A DNA stretch of 64,000 nt from Cytophagaceae bacterium (GTDB taxonomy: Bacteria; Bacteroidota; Bacteroidia; Cytophagales; Spirosomataceae). Under the pieces are notes generated by a model. The model was not told where the DNA came from, made no database searches, and saw nothing but the letters and a program-made list of their open reading frames with translations. The first letter of the stretch is position 1; each line of letters begins with the position of its first letter. Shown here in pieces: positions 44,470 to 53,243 of this stretch. The position numbers were made by a program, and so were the translations under genes. Location of the stretch: NCBI GenBank assembly GCA_027486845.1, contig JAIXOL010000051.1:1-64000 (forward strand), written 5' to 3'.

Positions 44470-46563
44470 TTAATGTCTTTTAAAAATTCCAGCTAAATCA
44501 ATAATGAATGCATATTCCATTGCTACTTCTTTTAGCGAGGCAAATCTGCCCGAAGCTCCGCCATGTCCAGCCTCCATATTTGTATGCATCAATAATAGAT
44601 TATTATCGGTTTTTAAGGAACGAAGTTTGGCTACCCATTTGGCGGGCTCAAAATATTGAACTTGTGAATCGTGAAGTCCTGTGGTTACGAGTAAGTTGGG
44701 ATAATTCTTAGGCTCAACATTGTCATAAGGCGAATACGAGAGCATATATTCATAAAAATCTTTGTTTTTAGGGTTGCCCCACTCTTCAAATTCTCCAGTT
44801 GTGAGTGGAATAGTTTCATCGAGCATTGTTGTCACGACATCTACAAAAGGCACAGCTGCCACCACACCACAATACAAATTTGGTCGAAGATTGATGATTG
44901 CTCCCATCAGAAGGCCACCAGCACTTCCTCCGAGTGCAAAAAGTTTTTCGGGGCTACAATATTTGTTTTTGATTAGAAAATCTGAACAATCGATAAAATC
45001 ATAGAATGTATTCATTTTCTTGAACATTTTTCCGTTTTCGTACCATTCCCGGCCCATTTCTTGTCCTCCTCTGATATGAGCAATTGCGTATACAAAACCA
45101 CGGTCGAGCAAACTTAGGCGGCTTGAACCAAAGGTTGCATCGGTTGAGTAGCCGTAAGAACCATAAGAATATTGTAATAGTGGTGCTGTGCCATCTAGTT
45201 TGGTATCTTTTTGATAAACTATTGAAACAGGTACTTTTGCTCCGTCACGCACAGTCACAAAAACCCTTTCTGAAACATAGTTTTCTTTATCAAATCCGCC
45301 CAAAACCATTTGTTGTTTCTTTAATTCTTTAGTTTGGGCGTTCATGTCATAATCAAATGTCGAGTTTGGTGTAGTTAATGAAGTATAGCTGTAACGAAGA
45401 ATATTGGTATAAAAACTTGGGTTTGAACCAATATTTGCATCGTAAGCAGGTTCACCAAAGTTGAGGTAATGTTCGGCTTTTGTAGAATGATTAATGATAC
45501 GAAGCTGGCTAAGACCTTGATTTTTTTCTTGAACTACCAAATGATTTTTGAAAACCTCAATTCCTTCTAAATAAACCTCTGGTCGATGCTCAATGACGGT
45601 TTGCCACTTCGATTTATCGCTTCTTTCATGCTCATTTACCTCCATTAATTTAAAGTTAAAAGCATTGTCTTTATTAGTTTTTACGTAAAATTTGTTTTCA
45701 AAATGCTCAATCTCGTATTCGTGTCCTCGCTCACGTGGGAAGAAGGTTTTGAACTCTCCAGTTGGATTTTTTGCCTCCAAAAGTTGATATTCAGATGCAA
45801 TTCCATTGTGGTCGCTGCCGATAGCAATATATTTCTTCGATTTCATTCGATAGAGACACATGTAATATTGGTTATCTTTTTCTTCATAAACTAAAACATC
45901 GGTTTTTACGTCAGTTCCCAAAATGTGTCGCCAAACTTGATAGCCCAAAAGCGTCTTTTGGTCACGTAAAATGTAGAAAAAGGTCTTATTATCGGTTGCC
46001 CATGAGTAGCTTCCACCTTCTGTATTTTTAATTTGGTCTTTATAAATTTCGCCAGTTTTCAGATTTTTAAATCGAACTGTATAGTTTCTACGGCTGATTG
46101 TATCTACACCGTAGGCAATGATTTCGTCGTTATCTGTAATTTCGTAGCCACCGATACTGAAATACTTTTTGCCTTTACCAATTTCATTGCCATCGAGTAG
46201 AATTTCTTCATCAGCTTCATGACTTTCTTTTTTTCGACAATAAATCGGGTATTCGCCACCTTCAACATATTTTACATAATAAAAGTATTCACCATCCTTT
46301 ACAGGAACCGACTCATCTTGCTCCTTGATTCGGCCCTTCATTTCATCAAAAAGTTTTTCTTGTAAAGGCTTTATAGGCGACATGATTTTATCTAAATATT
46401 CATTTTCTTCATTCAGATAAGCAATTACATCGGGGTTTTCGGGGTCGTTGAGCCAATAATAATTATCAATACGATTATGGTTGTGAGTGACTATCTCTTT
46501 TGGTTTTACTTGAACAGTAGGAGCTATTAGCCCAATGTTTGTCATGCTTGAATGGTTACTCAT
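44470..46563 (-). CDS. ptrB: Oligopeptidase B (S9A serine peptidase)
   Basis: The 697-aa protein has an N-terminal seven-bladed propeller and a C-terminal alpha/beta hydrolase. The nucleophile is in GGSAGGLLMG near residue 555, the catalytic Asp in GLHDSQVQYFEP near 640 and His in EAGHGGASGRF near 675. The family cuts peptides after basic residues. ATG start; the ATG six codons later is also possible. No signal peptide, so probably cytoplasmic. A TACTTTTG box on the same strand is at 46626-46633. Confidence 0.93.
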   Translation of the reverse strand: MSNHSSMTNIGLIAPTVQVKPKEIVTHNHNRIDNYYWLNDPENPDVIAYLNEENEYLDKIMSPIKPLQEKLFDEMKGRIKEQDESVPVKDGEYFYYVKYVEGGEYPIYCRKKESHEADEEILLDGNEIGKGKKYFSIGGYEITDNDEIIAYGVDTISRRNYTVRFKNLKTGEIYKDQIKNTEGGSYSWATDNKTFFYILRDQKTLLGYQVWRHILGTDVKTDVLVYEEKDNQYYMCLYRMKSKKYIAIGSDHNGIASEYQLLEAKNPTGEFKTFFPRERGHEYEIEHFENKFYVKTNKDNAFNFKLMEVNEHERSDKSKWQTVIEHRPEVYLEGIEVFKNHLVVQEKNQGLSQLRIINHSTKAEHYLNFGEPAYDANIGSNPSFYTNILRYSYTSLTTPNSTFDYDMNAQTKELKKQQMVLGGFDKENYVSERVFVTVRDGAKVPVSIVYQKDTKLDGTAPLLQYSYGSYGYSTDATFGSSRLSLLDRGFVYAIAHIRGGQEMGREWYENGKMFKKMNTFYDFIDCSDFLIKNKYCSPEKLFALGGSAGGLLMGAIINLRPNLYCGVVAAVPFVDVVTTMLDETIPLTTGEFEEWGNPKNKDFYEYMLSYSPYDNVEPKNYPNLLVTTGLHDSQVQYFEPAKWVAKLRSLKTDNNLLLMHTNMEAGHGGASGRFASLKEVAMEYAFIIDLAGIFKRH

Positions 46564-46974
46564 ATTTTTGAGAAATATATTATCGAATTTTGATATTTGT
46601 GAAATACTATTTTATAGAAACACAACAAAAGTAAGGGATATCTTTGTATCATCTGGTTAAAAATATCGGAACATATTAAGATATTGCAGCAAATTTTTAG
46701 AACTGCAACGAGGACTATGCTGATGACGCAGACGTTCACAGATTATCTGCGAAAATCTATGTTAATTTTTTTTTATCAGTTTCATCTGTTTTCCATTGTA
46801 TTATATGCGTTAAAACGTTTATAATTCTGAAAAATATGCTGAAAAAAAATATTGATTGAAAGGAAAATAATGACATTTTATAGAAAAATGAAAAAAATAA
46901 CGATTTTTACAATTAATATTACGGAAAGAATGCAAAATTATCATCTATACAAATTATAACAATCTATAAATCTA
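46564..46974. other. Divergent intergenic stretch with a decayed repeat
   Basis: No gene is seen in these 411 nt. TACTTTTG at 46626-46633 (minus) is a likely -7 box for ptrB. Positions about 46705-46765 (GATGACGCAGACGTTCACAG, ATTATCTGCGAAAATCTATG) resemble the inner part of the repeat at 12361-12405 and look like a decayed dispersed element. The rest is very AT-rich. Confidence 0.5.
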
Positions 46975-48456
46975 ATGAAAAAACAGAGTTTTGTAATTAT
47001 AATTTTAGTAATCATTGCTGCTCTTTCTTCTTTCAAAATAAAGAGAGATAGTCTTGAAGACGTTTTTGTTAAAATCAATCAGGATGTGCTTTATCGTGGT
47101 CGTTCGTACGAAACGCTCGGTGAAGCAACATCAACAATTGGTCATCGACTAACAGGAAGCACTAATGGCAAAAAAGCTGAAGAATATACCTATAAACTAT
47201 TTAAAGAATATGGTTTTGTGGATGTAAAGTATCTGCCTTTTGAGGTTGAATCTTGGGCGAGAGATACTGTAAGTTTGGCAATCGTACCAAAGGGAAGTGA
47301 TAATTTTCGTGATGTGGAGGTTGTAGCTTTGGCACATTCGCCAGTTTCTTCGCATTTACAAGGGTCAATTGTTGATTGTGGAGATGGAATTGAGTCTGAT
47401 TTTGAAAAAGTAAAAGCTGAAATAAAAGGTAAAATAGCTTTGTTCAACATCAATATTCAATCGCCCCAAAACAAAGGAAAGAAGAATTTGCACCGCTCCG
47501 AAAAAACGGCTTTGGCTATCAAATATGGTGCTTCAGGTGTAATTATTGCTAATGCAGTTGATGGGGGAGTGCTTTTGACAGGAACGGCTTCGGTAACTGG
47601 CGAGTTGATTCCGATTCCAGCAGTTTGTATTTCGGTTGAAAGTGGTAAGGCGATTCGTAAGTGGATAAAAGACGAACCAAATCTTTTGGCAGTAATTGAT
47701 ATGCGAAATTTCAGCCGACCAATAAGAGCAAGAAACGTAATTGCAACTCTTCCAGGTAGTTCAAAAAAATACAAAAAGGAAAAAATCATCATCGGTGGTC
47801 ATTTAGACTCGTGGGATTTAGCCACTGGTGCAATGGATAATGGTATTGGTTCGTTCACGATTTTAGATATTGCGAGAGTTTTTCAATCGTTAAACCTTCG
47901 TCCAAAACGTACCATCGAATTTGTGATGTTTATGGGCGAAGAGCAAGGCTTGCTCGGCTCGAAAGCCATGGTAAAAAAATATAAAGAAGAAGGAAAAATC
48001 GACCAAGTTCAGCTGATGGTTAACCTCGATATGGTCAATAATGCCAAAGGATTCAATGCGATGGGTCGCCCTGAATTACGTAAGTTTTTTGATGAAATCG
48101 GTAAAAAAATCAAAGAAGTTGACTCAACTTTTACAAACGTAAATCAAAACTCTGCTGGTTTACATTCTGATCATCAGCCATTTATGATTGAAGGCGTGCC
48201 AGTTTGTTCGCCGTCGGGAAGTTTTCCTGTAAAAGCCTATAATTGCTACCACGCAAATTGCGACCGATTCGATTTGATTGATAAAAAACAAATCGGCAAC
48301 AACGTTCGTTTTACGGCGATGATGCTTTATGCTTTGGCTGAGGCTGAGACTTTACCAGTGAAAAAAATGAACGACCAAGAAACCAAAGAGTTTCTGATTA
48401 AACAAAACCTCAAAAACGAATTGATTATTGGTAAAGACTGGCGTTGGGAACAGTGA
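46975..48456 (+). CDS. Exported M28 family peptidase (carboxypeptidase Q-like)
   Basis: The 493-aa protein has an N-terminal hydrophobic segment (residues 5-20) that can be a signal peptide or anchor. A PA-like insert (SIVDCGDGIESDFEKVKAE...) precedes the M28 catalytic core: GGHLDSWD near residue 273, GAMDNGIG near 283, FMGEEQGLLGS near 323, VNLDMVNN near 350 and SDHQPF near 397. The order and GHLDSWD resemble carboxypeptidase Q (plasma glutamate carboxypeptidase). It is the second M28 protein here and not a recent copy of the first. Confidence 0.9.
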   Translation: MKKQSFVIIILVIIAALSSFKIKRDSLEDVFVKINQDVLYRGRSYETLGEATSTIGHRLTGSTNGKKAEEYTYKLFKEYGFVDVKYLPFEVESWARDTVSLAIVPKGSDNFRDVEVVALAHSPVSSHLQGSIVDCGDGIESDFEKVKAEIKGKIALFNINIQSPQNKGKKNLHRSEKTALAIKYGASGVIIANAVDGGVLLTGTASVTGELIPIPAVCISVESGKAIRKWIKDEPNLLAVIDMRNFSRPIRARNVIATLPGSSKKYKKEKIIIGGHLDSWDLATGAMDNGIGSFTILDIARVFQSLNLRPKRTIEFVMFMGEEQGLLGSKAMVKKYKEEGKIDQVQLMVNLDMVNNAKGFNAMGRPELRKFFDEIGKKIKEVDSTFTNVNQNSAGLHSDHQPFMIEGVPVCSPSGSFPVKAYNCYHANCDRFDLIDKKQIGNNVRFTAMMLYALAEAETLPVKKMNDQETKEFLIKQNLKNELIIGKDWRWEQ

Positions 48457-48465
48457 TTATACCAT

Positions 48466-48524
48466 TAAGGAACTAAGAGACAATAAGTTACTTTTCATAG
48501 AATTTAGTGTCTATTAGTTCCTTA
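48466..48524. repeat. Word-type hairpin between M28 peptidase and comM
   Basis: TAAGGAACTAAGAGACA (48466-48482) and TGTCTATTAGTTCCTTA (48508-48524) are inverted with one mismatch around 25 nt. No T tract follows. Confidence 0.75.
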
Positions 48525-48572
48525 TCAGACTGCTGAAGCGGTAATTATTTTTAATATTAATTTTACAAACTT

Positions 48573-50114
48573 ATGCTGTCAAAAACCTTCGGGGCTGCTG
48601 TTTATGGGGTCGATGCAACTTTAATTACGGTTGAAGTAAGTGTTGTGCAAGGCACAGGAATGGCAATAGTTGGTTTGCCTGATGGAGCTGTTAAAGAAAG
48701 CCAACAAAGAGTTGATGCAGCTCTAAAAAATTGCAATTATCAGATTTCTCGTCAAAAAACTGTTATTAACCTCGCTCCTGCAGATATTCGTAAAGAAGGC
48801 TCAGCCTACGATTTACCAATGGCTTTGGGGCTTTTGGCTGTTTCTGGACAAATCAGAACGGTTAAAAGTTTAGAAGAATATGTTATTTTAGGCGAATTGG
48901 CTTTAGATGGCACGCTTCGACCAATCAAAGGTGTTTTACCAATTGCCATCGAAGCTCGCCGAAATAAACTCAAAGGTTTTATTCTTCCCGCTGAAAATGC
49001 AATGGAAGCTTCAATTGTCAATGCCCTAGATATTATTCCAGTAAATACACTTACGGAAGCCATTGAGTTTCTGACAGGTACGAAAGAAATAGAACCATTA
49101 GTTACTGATACGAGAGATATTTTTTTTAACTCGGTTGGTGAATACGATGCCGATTTTTCGCACGTACAGGGGCAAGAAAACATCAAGCGAGCCATGGAAA
49201 TTGCTGCTGCTGGTGGACATAATGTTATTATGATTGGCCCCCCAGGAGCAGGGAAAACAATGTTAGCTAAACGTTTGCCGTCTATTTTGCCATCACTCAC
49301 GCTTCACGAGGCTCTTGAAACAACAAAAATACATTCAGTTGCAGGAAAGTTGGGTGTAAAAGCTTCGCTTGTTGCTCGCCGACCATTTCGTTCGCCGCAC
49401 CACACAATTTCTGATGCCGCTTTGGTAGGTGGAGGAAGTTTTCCACAACCTGGAGAAATATCGTTAGCACATAATGGGGTTTTGTTTTTGGATGAATTGC
49501 CAGAGTTCAAACGAACAGTTTTGGAGGTCATGCGTCAGCCACTCGAAGAGCGGAAAGTAGTTATTTCTCGTACCAAACAAGCTGTTGAATTTCCTTCAAA
49601 TTTTATGCTGGTGGCAAGTATGAACCCTTGTCCGTGTGGGTATTATAATCATCCTGAAAAAGAATGTTCTTGTCCCCCTGGAACGGTTGGAAAATATCTC
49701 AATAAAATTTCAGGGCCTCTTTTAGATAGAATTGATTTGCATGTGGAAGTTACGCCCGTAAGTTTCGACCAAATTGCTTCTACTCGAAAAAATGAATCTT
49801 CTGCCGAAATTCGAGAAAGAGTAATCAAAGCACGAGAAATTCAGACGAAACGTTTTGAGAATTATTCAGAAATACACTCAAACGCCATGATGCCGCCCGA
49901 AATGGTGAAAGAAATCTGTGATATTGGCGAAGCAGGAAAAGCATTACTAAAAAAAGCAATGGAACGCCTCGGCCTTTCGGCACGTGCTTATGACCGTATT
50001 CTGAAAGTAAGTCGCACAATTGCCGACTTGGCAGGAACTGAAGAAATCAGAATCGAACATTTGGCGGAAGCAATTCAGTATCGTAGTTTGGATAGAGAAA
50101 ATTGGGCGGGGTGA
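48573..50114 (+). CDS. comM: YifB/ComM family Mg-chelatase-like AAA+ ATPase
   Basis: The 513-aa protein has an N-terminal ChlI-like domain (GVDATLITVEVSVVQGTGMAIV), then Walker A GPPGAGKTMLAKR near residue 221, Walker B LFLDELPEF near 309 and a C-terminal domain with ARAYDRILKVSRTIADL near 470. CPCGYYNHPEKECSCP near 355 is the cysteine loop of this family. ComM is a branch-migration helicase used in natural transformation in proteobacteria; whether it has that role here is inferred. ATG start. Confidence 0.93.
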   Translation: MLSKTFGAAVYGVDATLITVEVSVVQGTGMAIVGLPDGAVKESQQRVDAALKNCNYQISRQKTVINLAPADIRKEGSAYDLPMALGLLAVSGQIRTVKSLEEYVILGELALDGTLRPIKGVLPIAIEARRNKLKGFILPAENAMEASIVNALDIIPVNTLTEAIEFLTGTKEIEPLVTDTRDIFFNSVGEYDADFSHVQGQENIKRAMEIAAAGGHNVIMIGPPGAGKTMLAKRLPSILPSLTLHEALETTKIHSVAGKLGVKASLVARRPFRSPHHTISDAALVGGGSFPQPGEISLAHNGVLFLDELPEFKRTVLEVMRQPLEERKVVISRTKQAVEFPSNFMLVASMNPCPCGYYNHPEKECSCPPGTVGKYLNKISGPLLDRIDLHVEVTPVSFDQIASTRKNESSAEIRERVIKAREIQTKRFENYSEIHSNAMMPPEMVKEICDIGEAGKALLKKAMERLGLSARAYDRILKVSRTIADLAGTEEIRIEHLAEAIQYRSLDRENWAG

Positions 50115-50249
50115 AAAGACTTTCACTTTTGGCTTAAATCTTGTTTTTTCAACACCAAAGAAACTAAAAACTTATTTTTGTTCGTTATACATCAATTATT
50201 AACCTTTCACACCAACGCCTTTTGGGCAGTCGGAAAAACTAACACTAAA

Positions 50250-50690
50250 ATGAAGAAAATCGTTTTTGTTGCTCTCATTGGCTTACTTTTCAGCGTTGCA
50301 ACTTATGCTCAACATAGTAAAAGTGCCACAGGTATAAAATTTACCGAAGCATCTTGGAAAAAAATTATTGAAAAAGCGAAAGCCGAAAAGAAACTTGTTT
50401 TTATGGATGCCTACACAACTTGGTGCGGACCCTGTAAAATGCTTCAAGCAAGGGTTTTTCCTGATAAAAACTTGGGTGAATTCTTTAACCAAAACTTTGT
50501 AAACGCTGCTATTGATATGGAAAGCGACGAAGGTGTAAGACTTTCGAGTGTATATGAAGTGCAAGGCTACCCATCATTATTTTTCATCGACCCAAATACT
50601 GGTAAAGTTGTAAAAATGTTTTTGGGTTATACCGAAATCGACCAATTATTAGCTGCTGGGAAGAAATTAGTAGCGAAGAAAAAGGTATAA
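50250..50690 (+). CDS. Exported thioredoxin-fold protein
   Basis: From the ATG at 50250 (MKKIVFVALIGLLF) the protein has 146 aa with a Sec signal peptide ending TYAQ; the upstream frame adds 24 residues without features. KLVFMDAYTTWCGPCKML near residue 45 holds the redox pair and VQGYPSLFFID near 100 the cis-proline. It should exchange disulfides in the periplasm. Its partner is not clear; the DLH gene follows. Confidence 0.88.
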   Translation: MKKIVFVALIGLLFSVATYAQHSKSATGIKFTEASWKKIIEKAKAEKKLVFMDAYTTWCGPCKMLQARVFPDKNLGEFFNQNFVNAAIDMESDEGVRLSSVYEVQGYPSLFFIDPNTGKVVKMFLGYTEIDQLLAAGKKLVAKKKV

Positions 50691-50830
50691 TTGCCTTAAA
50701 ATCAATATATATTTTAGAAAAAGAGAAGACATTATTTGTTTTCTCTTTTTTGTTGTAAGCAACTTACCAAAAACCTTTTCCTTTCAAAAAACGTTTAAAT
50801 CCTTGTACACATTTAATTTTTAATACTCAA

Positions 50831-51676
50831 ATGATAAAACTACTTTTCACGCTTACTTTAGTAAGTATTTCAGCGTTTAGCTTCTCTCAAAGTTGTTGCG
50901 AATTAGTTTTTGCAAGCAATGATGGTAATATGGGCGTTTTTGCTTCCGATAAAGCTTTTATCGCTTCTCACTTAGCACCAATTGTTTATAAACATACAAG
51001 TGAAGTTGGCGGTAAAATGACTGAATTTGCAACGCCAGATGGCAAAAAAGCCAATGCGTATTTTGTAAAAGCAAAAAAGAACTCTAATAAATGGCTTTTT
51101 GTTTATCAAGAATGGTGGGGTTTAAATGACCATATTAAACGTCAAGCCGATATATTTTATAACGATTTAGGTGGAAACGTAAACGTTTTAGCCTTTGATA
51201 TGTATGATGGAAAAGTAGCAACCGATGCAAGTGAAGCAGGAAAATACATGCAAGGTGTTGTGGAAGCTCGTCTCGAAAACATCGTACAAGGTGGTTTACA
51301 GTTTGCTGGTAAAAAAGCTAAAGTTGCTAACGTAGGTTGGTGTTTTGGTGGAAGTTGGTCATTGAAATCGGCTATCATTGGTGGAAAACAAACTGTTGGC
51401 TCAGTAATGTACTACGGAATGCCTGTAAAAGATATAGAAAAACTAAAAACGTTGAACACCGATGTACTTGGTCTTTTCGCAACTGAAAAATGGATTTCAA
51501 AATCAGTAATCGAAGAATTTGCAGCCAATATGAAAACGGTTCAAAAAACACTTAACTACAAAATTTTTGAAGCCGAACACGCATTTGCTAATCCAAGTAA
51601 TCCAAAATACGATGAAGCAAAGGCCAAAGAAGCCTATGGAATGGCTATCGAATATTTGAAAAAGAAACTTTTGTAA
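50831..51676 (+). CDS. Exported dienelactone hydrolase-like protein
   Basis: The 281-aa protein has a signal peptide ending FSFSQ. From about residue 60 it has the alpha/beta hydrolase fold of dienelactone hydrolases, with the Cys nucleophile in GWCFGGS (Cys171) and His250 in AEHAFANPS. In the segment where the catalytic Asp is expected (VLGLFATEKWISKSV) no aspartate follows the strand, only Glu. The substrate is unknown and real lactone hydrolysis is uncertain. ATG start, a strong terminator after the stop. Confidence 0.85.
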   Translation: MIKLLFTLTLVSISAFSFSQSCCELVFASNDGNMGVFASDKAFIASHLAPIVYKHTSEVGGKMTEFATPDGKKANAYFVKAKKNSNKWLFVYQEWWGLNDHIKRQADIFYNDLGGNVNVLAFDMYDGKVATDASEAGKYMQGVVEARLENIVQGGLQFAGKKAKVANVGWCFGGSWSLKSAIIGGKQTVGSVMYYGMPVKDIEKLKTLNTDVLGLFATEKWISKSVIEEFAANMKTVQKTLNYKIFEAEHAFANPSNPKYDEAKAKEAYGMAIEYLKKKLL

Positions 51677-51706
51677 AAGTTGTTGAGAGAACCTTTGGTT
51701 CGCTGT

Positions 51707-51772
51707 AAAAAAATGAGTTGTAACTCAATTTTCGCTTTCAAAAGCAAAAAATTGAGCACAACTCATTTTTTT
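51707..51772 (+). terminator. Long terminator after the DLH-like gene
   Basis: AAAAAAATGAGTTGT (51707-51721) and ACAACTCATTTTTTT (51758-51772) are exact inverted arms. Inside, AACTCAATTTT and AAAATTGAG continue the stem. The structure ends in T7. Confidence 0.85.
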
Positions 51773-51833
51773 ATCAGCATATTTCTATAAATTCACTTTC
51801 CTAAACTCATCCAAACTAAAACCTCCCTAAACC

Positions 51834-53120
51834 ATGCCCTCACGCCGTAGTTTTTTAAATAAAGCCGCCATGCTTGCAAGTAGCTCACTTATTCCATCGT
51901 TAAAGGTTTTCTCAAAAGAAGAATTGCTTAATTTGGCTGTATACAAACCAGAAATATCAGCTCTTGAATTGGCAAACGACGAAGATTATTGGTGGCAAAT
52001 TCAGCAAGCCTATACCGTTTCGCCACAAATCATTAATTTAAACAATGGAGGTGTAAGTCCATCGCCAATGGTTGTGCAAAATGCAGTTGACCGATACAAC
52101 AAACTCGCCAACGAAGCACCAAGTTATTATATGTGGCGAATCATGGATCAAGGTCGTGAGCCATTGCGTGAAAACTTAGCAAAGTATGCAGGTGTTTCGC
52201 CCGAAGAAATAGCCATCAATCGAAATGCCACTGAAGCTATCGACACCGTAATTATGGGACTGCCTTTACAGCGAGGTGATGAAATCGTAATGACTCGCTA
52301 CGATTACCCAAATATGCTACACGCATGGCGGCAGCGAGAATTACGTGATGGCCTAAAAATCAATTATGTAGAACTCGATTTACCTGCCGAAGATGCTGAC
52401 TTAATCGTCGAGAAATATGTCGAGCAAATGACCCCACGAACTAAAATTGTGCATATTACGCACATTATGAACTGGAATGGACAAGTTATTCCAGCTAAAC
52501 GCATTGCTGACGAAGCCCACATGCGAGGTATCGAAGTTTTGATTGATGGAGCTCATTCGTTTGCACATCTCGAATACAAAATTCCTGATTTGGGTGGAGA
52601 TTATTTCGGAACAAGTTTGCATAAATGGCTTTCGGCTCCCATCGGTTCGGGTATGCTTTGGATGAAAAAAGAAAAAATCAGCAAAATTTTTCCACTTATT
52701 CCAAACGACAAACCAAATTCCGATAATATCCGAAAATTTGAAAACCTCGGCACTCGTCCATTTATGATTGAGCAAGCCATCGGACAAGCCCTAAATTTTC
52801 AACTCGCCATAGGCAATGCTAGAAAAGAAGCTCGTTTACGTTTTTTAAAAGACTATTGGGCAAAAGAGGCAAGTAAAATGGCTAAAATAAAAATGAATAC
52901 ATCGCTAAAGCCTGAGTTTTCGGGAGCATTAGCTCACTTTAGTGTTGAAGGCTTAGAAGCAGGAAAAATGGAAGGCGAATTGTTTGCCAAATTCAAAATC
53001 CATACTTCGCCAACAAAATGGGAAAAACTTGATGGCGTAAGAGTAACACCGCACGTTTATACCTCGCTTCGCGATTTAGATAGATTATTGGAAGGAGTTA
53101 ATCACCTTACAAAACTTTGA
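51834..53120 (+). CDS. Tat-exported class V aminotransferase-like PLP enzyme
   Basis: The 428-aa protein starts MPSRRSFLNKAAMLASSS, a twin-arginine signal. It is a fold-type I PLP enzyme of class V (isopenicillin N epimerase/cysteine desulfurase type). NLNNGGVSPSP near residue 66, DGAHSFAHLEY near 239 (the Asp that contacts the pyridine nitrogen) and GTSLHKWLSAPIGSG with the Schiff-base Lys264 are seen. Export of a folded, cofactor-loaded enzyme fits the Tat signal. Substrate unknown. Confidence 0.88.
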   Translation: MPSRRSFLNKAAMLASSSLIPSLKVFSKEELLNLAVYKPEISALELANDEDYWWQIQQAYTVSPQIINLNNGGVSPSPMVVQNAVDRYNKLANEAPSYYMWRIMDQGREPLRENLAKYAGVSPEEIAINRNATEAIDTVIMGLPLQRGDEIVMTRYDYPNMLHAWRQRELRDGLKINYVELDLPAEDADLIVEKYVEQMTPRTKIVHITHIMNWNGQVIPAKRIADEAHMRGIEVLIDGAHSFAHLEYKIPDLGGDYFGTSLHKWLSAPIGSGMLWMKKEKISKIFPLIPNDKPNSDNIRKFENLGTRPFMIEQAIGQALNFQLAIGNARKEARLRFLKDYWAKEASKMAKIKMNTSLKPEFSGALAHFSVEGLEAGKMEGELFAKFKIHTSPTKWEKLDGVRVTPHVYTSLRDLDRLLEGVNHLTKL

Positions 53121-53157
53121 ATGCCGAAGCACTCGAAGCCATAGATTCTTAAATTAT

Positions 53158-53193
53158 AAAAAATATTAGTATGCTTGCATACTAATATTTTTT
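53158..53193. promoter_or_regulatory. Palindrome between the aminotransferase and acyl-CoA dehydrogenase genes
   Basis: Two exact 17-nt arms (53158-53174, 53177-53193) around TT. The core TTAGTATGC/GCATACTAA is symmetric like a repressor operator, and it covers the TTG of the next promoter. The A/T runs at the ends would also make it a terminator for the aminotransferase gene, so it may do either or both. Confidence 0.65.
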
Positions 53194-53204
53194 GTATAAC
53201 TTTG
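53175..53204 (+). promoter_or_regulatory. Complete promoter of the acyl-CoA dehydrogenase gene
   Basis: TTG at 53175-53177, 19-nt spacer, TAACTTTG at 53197-53204, 39 nt before the ATG. Both boxes and the spacing fit the Bacteroidota consensus. Confidence 0.75.
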
Positions 53205-53243
53205 TCTGAATCAACATCATTCACTACAAAATCAAGTAATCCT

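Noticed and set aside
48806-49300. 164-aa minus-strand ORF inside comM
   Set aside because: Antisense of conserved ComM coding sequence; no independent support.
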